Shown piece by piece: positions 1 through 4,264 of a DNA stretch of 8,528 nucleotides. Within the stretch, counting starts at the first letter, position 1. The number at the start of each line of letters is the position of its first letter. The DNA is taken from assembly GCA_046728075.1 (NCBI GenBank), contig JBKPDV010000160.1, forward strand, positions 1 through 8,528, written 5' to 3'. Source of the DNA: JBKPDV01 sp046728075. GTDB lineage: Bacteria; Acidobacteriota; Thermoanaerobaculia; UBA5066; Gp7-AA6. The position numbers and the translations under genes were made by a program. The notes under the pieces were generated by a model, which did no database searches, was not told the origin of the DNA, and was given only the letters and a program-made list of their open reading frames with translations.

Positions 1-296
1 TTATAGCAGTCGAGCGCCGCGTCGCTCTTGAAGACGAAGACCGAAGTCGGCACGGGAGAGCTGGCGGTCGAAGCCTGCCGGAGGAGCAGCCGCAGGACGG
101 AGCGCAGTTTCTCGAGCTCCTCCCCGACCTCCCTGATCTTCGACTCGCGGGCGTCGCCGTAAAGAGTGAAGTGGGCCGTCTCGACCCGAAGCCAGGTGTC
201 CTTGCGGCTGGGAAGGGTCGCCGAGCCCGCGCCGGGCGGAATCAGCAGGAAACCGGTGAGCGCGAGCGCTCCGGCCATCGAGATGGACCTGAGCAT
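1..296 (-). CDS. Exported protein of unknown function, N-terminal 98 residues only (left edge)
   Basis: The gene reads leftward from an ATG at 296-294 and runs off the window after 98 codons. Residues 1-26 look like a Sec signal peptide: MLRSIS, a hydrophobic core (AGALALTGFLLIPPG) and a likely AGSA cleavage site, so the product should be exported. The mature start contains WLRVETAHFTLYGDA followed by a Glu/Lys/Leu-rich helix and a PVPTSVFVFKSD strand. From memory, this opening resembles exported DUF1570/peptidase-MA-like or TPR-containing proteins common in Acidobacteriota. The catalytic part and any TPR repeats would lie outside the window, so the function is not claimed. A run of seven G (complement of 309-315) lies upstream, but no clear Shine-Dalgarno is seen at normal spacing. 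It is separated by 61 bp from the next minus-strand gene. Confidence 0.75.
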   Translation of the reverse strand, partial: MLRSISMAGALALTGFLLIPPGAGSATLPSRKDTWLRVETAHFTLYGDARESKIREVGEELEKLRSVLRLLLRQASTASSPVPTSVFVFKSDAALDCY

Positions 297-357
297 TCCG
301 TCGCGCCGCCCCCCCTAACCGGGATGATTCATGGACGCCTCGGACGCGCTCCGCGGA

Positions 358-663
358 TCAGCCAAGCTGCAGGGTCTCCGAGGAAGTTTCCGCGGAGGCG
401 GGCCTGAGCGCGCGATAGGCCGCTTCCAGCCGCGGTTGAGACCACCCGAGCAGGACGCCGCCGCCTCGAAAGATCGCACGGTCCGGCGAGATCTCGACCA
501 GGTAGATGGTCCCCTCCCCCTCGTCGGTTGCGATCTCGAGGCGCCACGCCGATAGCGTCGCCGAGCTCTCCCGGGTCCGGATCGGAAACCGCTCGAGGGC
601 AACCGCGCGAGCGTTGCTCAGGCCCTCGAGCGGCAATTCCTCCTTCGGGTCATCGGTTTCCAT
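358..663 (-). CDS. Hypothetical 101-residue protein downstream of moaA
   Basis: I do not recognise this protein. The ATG at 663-661 gives METDDPKEELPLEGL, an acidic start; a mid-region SAWRLEIATDEGEGTIYLVEISPDRAIFRGGG looks like paired beta strands; the end is helical (WSQPRLEAAYRALRP) with a Ser/Thr/Glu tail. There is no signal peptide, membrane segment or cysteine motif. The frame stays open back to 801, but that extension would overlap the moaA end and reads as low-complexity Arg/Ser sequence, so the internal ATG is preferred. It begins 34 bp after the moaA stop on the same strand and is probably co-transcribed. No Shine-Dalgarno is seen; the space before the start is filled by a 7-bp-period array (672-699). 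A role in cofactor synthesis is possible only by position. Confidence 0.65.
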   Translation of the reverse strand: METDDPKEELPLEGLSNARAVALERFPIRTRESSATLSAWRLEIATDEGEGTIYLVEISPDRAIFRGGGVLLGWSQPRLEAAYRALRPASAETSSETLQLG

Positions 664-671
664 CAGTGACG

Positions 672-699
672 GACAGCTGTCAGCCGGCAGCTGACGGCT
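672..699. repeat. Degenerate 7-bp-period array between moaA and the 101-aa gene
   Basis: Four consecutive heptamers occupy 672-678, 679-685, 686-692 and 693-699. On the plus strand they read GACAGCT, GTCAGCC, GGCAGCT and GACGGCT, each differing from GACAGCT by at most three bases. The array touches the moaA stop codon (698-700) and ends 8 bp before the ATG of the next gene. Because units are partly complementary, GTCAGC (679-684) and GCTGAC (690-695) also form a 6-bp inverted repeat with a 5-nt loop, so a small RNA hairpin is possible. It is the most degenerate of the window's four arrays. Confidence 0.55.
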
Positions 700-1717
700 A
701 TCCCCCTCTCGTATGCATTTCCAGATGCGGGTCGCGGCGCAAGGAGTCGATGGGGACGAGCGGCGCGCGGTTTCGCATCGCGAGCCGCTCCTCGGCGCCA
801 CGGTCCGCGCGCCCGAGCCACGACGACTCGATCAGCCGGCGCAGCTCCTCGCGCGGTGCCCCGGCCCGCAGCGGTCCCCGCAGATCGACTCCGTTTTTCG
901 CGTACAGACAGAGATACCAGAGGCCATCGGCGGTCAGGCGGCTCCGGTCGCAGGAGGCGCAGAACGGGGCCGTCGTCGAGGCGATCACGCCGAAGATCGT
1001 CCCATCGGCGAGTCGAAAACGCTCCGCCGGAGCCGAGCTCTTTTCCGAGATCGGAGTAATGGGGCCGTAATGCCGAGCGAGCACTCCGAGAATCTCGGAC
1101 CGCGAGACGACCTTGTCGCGGGACCAGCGGGTGGCTCCGCCCACGTCCATGTACTCGATGAAACGGATCTCCGCGCCTACCCTCTTTCCGTAATCCAGGA
1201 GGGCAACGAGCTCGTCATCGTTGACGCCCCGGATCACGACGCTGTCGATCTTGAGAGACCGGAACCCCGCCTTCGCCGCTGTCTCGATGCCCGCAAGCAC
1301 CCTGGCGTGGTCATCGAACCGGGTCAGGGCCTGGAAGCGTTCCGGTCGTAGGGTGTCGAGACTCACCGTCACACGGTGCAATCCGGCCCGCAGGAGATCG
1401 CCCGCTCGCTCGGCCAGCAGGACGCCGTTGGTCGTCATCGCGAGATCCGAGAGACTTGGCTTCGCCGCGAGAAGCTGGATGAGCTTCTCGAGATCTCGCC
1501 GCACGAGCGGCTCTCCTCCAGTCAGACGGACCTTGTCCACGCCCAGGTCGATGAAGATGTCCACCAGCGCGCCGACCTCCTCGAAGTCGAGAATGTCCCG
1601 GCGCGGCAGCCAGACGTAGTCACGCTCCGGCATGCAATACTGGCAGCGCAGATTGCAGCGGTCGGTGACGGAAAGCCGCAGATTCCGCAGCGGGCGTGAG
1701 AAGGTGTCCTGGATCAC
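698..1717 (-). CDS. moaA: GTP 3',8-cyclase MoaA (molybdenum cofactor biosynthesis)
   Basis: Radical SAM enzyme that rearranges GTP to 3',8-cyclo-7,8-dihydro-GTP, the first committed step of molybdopterin synthesis, in the cytoplasm. The 339-residue length fits the family. The N-terminal cluster motif is C21-x3-C25-x2-C28 (TDRCNLRCQYCMP), with GGEP at 67-70 for SAM binding. A second cluster motif C253-x2-C256-x13-C270 has the canonical MoaA spacing. The chain ends in MHTRGG, keeping the C-terminal Gly-Gly needed by MoaA. The GTG start at 1717-1715 fits family N-termini (SRPLRNLRLSVTDRCN). There is no MoaC, MoaE or MoaD in the window. A small cysteine-rich gene lies 40 bp upstream on the same strand and a hypothetical gene 34 bp downstream. 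A TAGAAT box six bases before the GTG suggests a separate, possibly leaderless promoter. Confidence 0.96.
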   Translation of the reverse strand: MIQDTFSRPLRNLRLSVTDRCNLRCQYCMPERDYVWLPRRDILDFEEVGALVDIFIDLGVDKVRLTGGEPLVRRDLEKLIQLLAAKPSLSDLAMTTNGVLLAERAGDLLRAGLHRVTVSLDTLRPERFQALTRFDDHARVLAGIETAAKAGFRSLKIDSVVIRGVNDDELVALLDYGKRVGAEIRFIEYMDVGGATRWSRDKVVSRSEILGVLARHYGPITPISEKSSAPAERFRLADGTIFGVIASTTAPFCASCDRSRLTADGLWYLCLYAKNGVDLRGPLRAGAPREELRRLIESSWLGRADRGAEERLAMRNRAPLVPIDSLRRDPHLEMHTRGG

Positions 1718-1723
1718 GCCCCT

Positions 1724-1729
1724 ATTCTA
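1724..1729 (-). promoter_or_regulatory. Putative -10 box of moaA, leaderless geometry
   Basis: On the minus strand TAGAAT is followed by six bases (AGGGGC) and then the GTG start of moaA at 1717. A -10 box this close puts the expected transcription start at or next to the start codon. No good -35 hexamer is visible 16-18 bp upstream. The AGGGG could instead act as a close Shine-Dalgarno. The same geometry occurs before the gene at 3708. Confidence 0.45.
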
Positions 1730-1757
1730 TCGAGGGCCTTGTTCGGCGCGGCCCGCT

Positions 1758-1970
1758 TCAGTGCTCCCGGAGGGCGCAGGTTTCCAGGGCCTCCGTCCGC
1801 ATCCCGTCGGCGAAAAGCTCCGAGACTTGTCGATGGACGAACCGCGGATTGCCGCACTCGGGACGCTCCTCAATGCCGTTGCGCCCACAGGTCGGGCAGG
1901 TATCGACCCGCCCTCCGAGAGGCACATCGCGTCCCCGCGGAATCAGTGTGAAGTCTTCCAGGTTCGTCAT
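1758..1970 (-). CDS. Small cysteine-rich, probable zinc-binding protein (70 aa)
   Basis: This 70-residue protein starts at ATG 1970-1968 behind an excellent Shine-Dalgarno, GGAGG (complement of 1976-1980) with five bases of spacing, which supports a real gene. A zinc-knuckle pair C25-P-T-C28-G is followed by C39, H46 and C65, enough ligands for one zinc site. The sequence is otherwise polar (residues 5-14 EDFTLIPRGR; residues 45-54 VHRQVSELFA) with no membrane segment. I do not recognise a named family. It sits 40 bp upstream of moaA on the same strand and diverges from the ScfR-type regulator gene, so it may be co-transcribed with moaA and may respond to that regulator. A role in metal or cofactor handling is only suggested by position. 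It could also be a small nucleic-acid-binding zinc ribbon. Confidence 0.72.
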   Translation of the reverse strand: MTNLEDFTLIPRGRDVPLGGRVDTCPTCGRNGIEERPECGNPRFVHRQVSELFADGMRTEALETCALREH

Positions 1971-1975
1971 ACGGG

Positions 1976-1980
1976 CCTCC
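1976..1980 (-). promoter_or_regulatory. Strong Shine-Dalgarno of the small zinc-protein gene
   Basis: GGAGG on the minus strand lies five bases before ATG 1970-1968. It is the clearest ribosome binding site in the window and decides both the start and the reality of this small gene. Confidence 0.75.
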
Positions 1981-2003
1981 GTTCACGCCTCTCGCCCGGG
2001 ACC

Positions 2004-2022
2004 CGCCGGCCTTTCGCCGGCG
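2004..2022 (-). promoter_or_regulatory. Perfect 7-bp hairpin in the leader of the zinc-protein gene
   Basis: On the minus strand CGCCGGC-GAAAG-GCCGGCG forms a perfect GC-rich stem of seven pairs with a five-base loop. It ends about 33 bases upstream of the ATG of the 70-aa gene. There is no following T-run, so a simple terminator is unlikely. It may be a leader structure, or part of the regulator's binding region, since the loop side carries one TTTCGC half-site (2012-2017). Confidence 0.45.
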
Positions 2023-2084
2023 CCCAGGAACATTCTTGCTCGGCGAATTCTCCTGGCAAGCGAAATTTCGCCAGAACGAGATGC

Positions 2085-2090
2085 TAAGAT
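2085..2090 (+). promoter_or_regulatory. Possible -10 box of the regulator gene
   Basis: TAAGAT lies between the palindromic operator and the first TTCGC-N5-GCGAA element. It predicts a transcription start near 2097 and a leader of roughly 37 bases. No consensus -35 is present 16-18 bp upstream, where the palindrome sits instead; that would suit activator-dependent or repressible initiation. Confidence 0.35.
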
Positions 2091-2118
2091 TTCGCTCGAA
2101 GCGAAGAGGTTTTTCGCC

Positions 2119-2123
2119 GGGAG
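2119..2123 (+). promoter_or_regulatory. Shine-Dalgarno of the regulator gene, inside an operator hairpin
   Basis: GGGAG lies ten bases before ATG 2134. It forms the loop and first stem base of the inverted repeat TTTCGC-CGGGA-GCGAAA (2112-2128). In RNA this could form a 6-bp hairpin presenting most of the ribosome binding site in its loop, so the same sequence may act as both a DNA operator and a leader structure. Confidence 0.45.
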
Positions 2124-2133
2124 CGAAACAAGC

Positions 2134-3663
2134 ATGGCCGAGATCCCGCGTTCCCCCACCGAGCTGTCCGGCGACCATCTGCGGTTCGTGCTCGGCTTGA
2201 AGTTGAAGAGCCTCCGCCAGGAAAAGGGAGCGCCTCTCAAGTCGGTCGCGGCGCGGTCGGGGCTCTCCATTTCTTACCTCTCGGAGATCGAGAAGGGAAA
2301 GAAGTATCCGACGCCGGAAAAGCTGATCCGGCTCGCGCAAGCCCTGGACGTCACCTTCGACGCGCTCGTCTCCCAGCAGGTCGCGGAAGACCTCGACCCG
2401 GTCAAGGCGGTCTTCGGATCCGGGTTCCTCCGCGAGTTCCCGTTCGATCTCTTCGGTATCGCGCCGCAGGATCTGTTCCACCTCGTCACTCAGGATCCCC
2501 ACAAGGCGGGGGCGCTTCTCCGGACGTTTCTCGAGATCGGCCGGATCTACGACGTTCACGTGGAGCACTTCCTTCTTGCCGCCCTACGCTCCTACCAGCA
2601 GATGCACGCAAACTTCTTCGAGGAGCTCGAGGAATCCGCGCGCCTCTACCGGCAGACCCACGGCTGGTCGGCACGCAAGCCGCCCAACTTCGAGCGGCTC
2701 CGCGCCGTCCTCGAGAAGGAACACGGCTACGTGGTGGACGAGCAGACTCTTCCCGCGAATCCGGAGCTCGCGAGCCTGCGTTCCCTCTTTCGCGACGGCC
2801 GGCCGCCGACGCTTCTGATCAACGGGCGCCTGATGCCTTCCCAGAAGGCCTTCGTTCTCGCCCGGGAGGTCGGATATCGGAATCTCGGCCTGGCCGAGCG
2901 CGCCGTAACCTCCACCTGGATCAAGGTCGAGTCCTTCGAGCAGGTCTTGAACAACTTCAGGGCGTCGTACTTTGCGGGAGCGCTCTTGATCGACGCCGAA
3001 AGCCTGCGCGAGAATCTCCAGACTCTTTTCGGCAAGCCGCGTTGGGACGGCGAGGCGCTTCTCGCCTGCATGCGCCGTTACGACGCGACGCCCGAGACCT
3101 TCTTTCACAGGCTCACGCAGCTCGTTCCCCAGTTCTTCGGCTTGCGGGAGATCTTCTTTCTCCGGTTCAACAACGAGGCGGGCTCCCGGGACCATCGCCT
3201 CACGAAGGTCTTCAATCTCTCGCGCGTCCCCGTGCCGCACGGTGTCGGCTCGGACGAGACCTACTGCCGGCGATGGCCGGTTCTGCGTCTCCTGAAGGAG
3301 CTTGCGGGATCGCGCCGCGACCGGAAGGCTCCCGGCCCGCTCGTGGCGGCGCAACGGTCCTTTTTCTTGAACGAGCAGGCCGAGTTTTTCGTCATCGCCA
3401 TGGCCCGGCCGCTCGCCCTGGCCCCGGGAACCAATTCCAGCGTCTCGATCGGAATCCTCCTCGACGACAACTTCAAGCGGAGCGTGCGCTTCTGGCAGGA
3501 TCCCGCCGTGCCGCGGGTGGAGGTGAACCTGACGTGCGAGCGCTGCCCGCTCAAGCCCGCCGAATGCCGCGAGCGCGCGGCGCCGCCGCTGCTCTACCGG
3601 CAGGGCAAGAGGCTTCGTCAAAAGGAAGAGGCCGTGCGTCGCGTGTTGGAAAGAAGGGCCTAG
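2134..3663 (+). CDS. ScfR-family (RamB/PrpR-type) XRE transcriptional regulator
   Basis: A 509-residue cytoplasmic DNA-binding regulator. An XRE/Cro helix-turn-helix occupies about residues 18-80 (key part LKSVAARSGLSISYLSEIEK). The middle (about 180-310) resembles the IrrE/ImmA-like domain, but the metalloprotease motif HExGH is replaced by R244-E-V-G-Y248, so no peptidase activity is expected. The C-terminal ScfR-type domain carries CERCPLKPAEC (C468, C471, C478) followed by RERAAPPL, with another cysteine at C378 (DETYCRRW). These four match the arrangement seen in RamB/PrpR regulators, where a [4Fe-4S] cluster has been described for mycobacterial PrpR. Such proteins sense short-chain acyl-CoA and control acetate, glyoxylate or propionate metabolism; the inducer here is unknown. 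ATG 2134 is chosen over the open upstream frame because homology starts near it and it has a GGGAG. The promoter holds clustered inverted repeats suggesting autoregulation. Confidence 0.85.
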   Translation: MAEIPRSPTELSGDHLRFVLGLKLKSLRQEKGAPLKSVAARSGLSISYLSEIEKGKKYPTPEKLIRLAQALDVTFDALVSQQVAEDLDPVKAVFGSGFLREFPFDLFGIAPQDLFHLVTQDPHKAGALLRTFLEIGRIYDVHVEHFLLAALRSYQQMHANFFEELEESARLYRQTHGWSARKPPNFERLRAVLEKEHGYVVDEQTLPANPELASLRSLFRDGRPPTLLINGRLMPSQKAFVLAREVGYRNLGLAERAVTSTWIKVESFEQVLNNFRASYFAGALLIDAESLRENLQTLFGKPRWDGEALLACMRRYDATPETFFHRLTQLVPQFFGLREIFFLRFNNEAGSRDHRLTKVFNLSRVPVPHGVGSDETYCRRWPVLRLLKELAGSRRDRKAPGPLVAAQRSFFLNEQAEFFVIAMARPLALAPGTNSSVSIGILLDDNFKRSVRFWQDPAVPRVEVNLTCERCPLKPAECRERAAPPLLYRQGKRLRQKEEAVRRVLERRA

Positions 3664-3664
3664 G

Positions 3665-3691
3665 CCCGCTTCATCAACGCGGGGAAGCGGG
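3665..3691. terminator. 7-bp inverted repeat just after the regulator stop (weak terminator candidate)
   Basis: CCCGCTT (3665-3671) and AAGCGGG (3685-3691) form a perfect 7-bp stem with a 13-base loop, beginning one base after the regulator's TAG. No T-run follows, so it is not a classic intrinsic terminator. Its right arm lies just upstream of the TATAAT box of the next gene, so it may instead be an operator or an mRNA 3' stabiliser. Confidence 0.35.
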
Positions 3692-3695
3692 TCCG

Positions 3696-3701
3696 TATAA
3701 T
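3696..3701 (+). promoter_or_regulatory. Perfect -10 box (TATAAT) with leaderless geometry for the thioredoxin-fold gene
   Basis: A consensus TATAAT is followed by six bases (CCCGCG) and the GTG start at 3708, so transcription would be expected to begin at or beside the start codon. No Shine-Dalgarno is present. The -35 region is poor. In a GC-rich background a perfect hexamer at exactly this distance is notable, and moaA shows the same spacing. Confidence 0.6.
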
Positions 3702-3707
3702 CCCGCG

Positions 3708-4190
3708 GTGGCCTTTCCCGTTCCCGGAACACCGTTGCCTTCGATCGCGCTCCGGGACGAGAAGGGACAGGCCGCTCCCCCACTCCGCGGCGACACTCTG
3801 TATGCGTTCTTCAAGACCACTTGTCCGACCTGCTCGCTGGCCTGGCCATACCTCGACCGCATCCGTCGCCTGGGTGAAACGGGACGCCTCGAGGTGATCG
3901 GAGTCTCGCAGGACGATCTCCAGACGACCCGCCGCTTTCTGAACAGGCTGGGAGTCTCGATTCCTACGCTCTACGATCCGGAGCCCTGGAGCGAGTCGGA
4001 GCGGCTCGGTCTGACCACCGTTCCAACGTTTCTGTTGGTCGGAGCCGATGGAATCGTGAGGGACACGGCGACTGGCTTTCAGCGTCATAAGATGGAAGAG
4101 TTCGCGAAAGCGGCGTCGGCTAAGACCGGGCAGCCGACTCCCGCTCTGTTCACACCGGCCGACGACGCGCCGGCGCTCAAGCCCGGATGA
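3708..4190 (+). CDS. Cytoplasmic TlpA-like/redoxin thioredoxin-fold protein
   Basis: A 160-residue thioredoxin-fold protein, likely a thiol-disulfide oxidoreductase or thiol peroxidase-like reductase. The active-site motif is C39-P-T-C42 in FFKTTCPTCSLAWPYL, preceded by the redoxin-type start VPGTPLPSIALRD. A cis-proline, P106, sits in TTVPTFLLVGADG as expected for the fold. Between them VIGVSQDD and the helix TTRRFLNRLG match the AhpC/TlpA insertion. There is no signal peptide or lipobox, so unlike classical TlpA or ResA it should act in the cytoplasm. The proline-rich tail (ADDAPALKPG) is probably disordered. The frame is open far upstream, but that part lies out of frame within the regulator gene; GTG 3708 directly before the domain is the best start and is backed by the TATAAT box. 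The substrate is unknown. Confidence 0.82.
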   Translation: MAFPVPGTPLPSIALRDEKGQAAPPLRGDTLYAFFKTTCPTCSLAWPYLDRIRRLGETGRLEVIGVSQDDLQTTRRFLNRLGVSIPTLYDPEPWSESERLGLTTVPTFLLVGADGIVRDTATGFQRHKMEEFAKAASAKTGQPTPALFTPADDAPALKPG

Positions 4191-4209
4191 AGCTCACGCA
4201 ACGCGGACA

Positions 4210-4218
4210 GGTAGTCCG
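4210..4218 (-). repeat. Single inverted copy of the GGACTAC-type unit
   Basis: GGTAGTCCG is the exact reverse complement of CGGACTACC at 6634-6642, within the tandem array before the VWA gene. It lies 4 bp before the AGTGACA array. The match suggests these intergenic repeats belong to one dispersed population rather than arising independently at each locus. Confidence 0.4.
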
Positions 4219-4222
4219 AAGA

Positions 4223-4264
4223 AGTGACGAGTGACAAGTGACAAGTGACAAGTGATGAGTGAAT
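4223..4264 (+). repeat. AGTGACA-type 7-bp tandem array forming the moxR-like gene leader
   Basis: Six head-to-tail heptamers start at 4223, 4230, 4237, 4244, 4251 and 4258: AGTGACG, AGTGACA three times, AGTGATG and AGTGAAT. The last unit includes the first two bases of the ATPase start codon. No normal Shine-Dalgarno is present, so ribosomes must initiate within or just after the array. The unit's GTGA partly matches the complement of the 16S rRNA tail (UCACCUCC), which might help; that is inference. The array also creates a three-codon ORF (ATG 4255 to TGA 4266) overlapping the main ATG. Confidence 0.85.

Larger units (their letters stand above)
2043..2128. promoter_or_regulatory. Operator cluster of TTCGC/GCGAA half-sites upstream of the ScfR-type regulator
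   Basis: Half-sites are GCGAA at 2043-2047, a perfect 12-bp palindrome GCGAAATTTCGC at 2060-2071, TTCGC-N5-GCGAA at 2091-2105 and TTCGC-N5-GCGAA at 2113-2127 (extended to TTTCGC...GCGAAA at 2112-2128). An eighth half-site lies further out at 2013-2017. In each N5 element the half-sites start 10 bp apart (one helical turn), and the two elements start 22 bp apart (two turns). The palindrome covers the expected -35 position, the first N5 element abuts a possible -10 (TAAGAT, 2085-2090), and the second overlaps the ribosome binding site. This fits autoregulation by the adjacent regulator. Known RamB/PrpR sites are TTTGCAAA-like, so a TTTCGC half-site is plausible for a relative, but that link is inference. 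Confidence 0.6.

Noticed and set aside
309..315. Seven-C run upstream of the left-edge gene as a phase-variable tract
   Set aside because: It lies outside the coding region, is short for slippage, and nothing else in the sequence supports phase variation.
664..801. N-terminal extension of the 101-aa protein
   Set aside because: It overlaps the moaA C-terminus and the heptamer array; the translated extension has no protein-like pattern.
1696..2133. N-terminal extension of the regulator frame
   Set aside because: It would overlap the zinc-protein gene and the operator region, reads as Arg/Pro-rich sequence, and ATG 2134 has a ribosome binding site directly before the HTH domain.
3042..3707. 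Upstream extension of the thioredoxin-fold frame
   Set aside because: It lies inside the regulator gene in another frame. The redoxin domain begins right at GTG 3708, which also has the TATAAT box.
2584..3783. Minus-strand open frame (399 codons) opposite the regulator gene
   Set aside because: Antisense of the ScfR-type gene with no recognisable motif and atypical composition.
4223..4264. CRISPR array
   Set aside because: Units are 7 bp with no spacers and no cas genes nearby; this is a direct tandem repeat.
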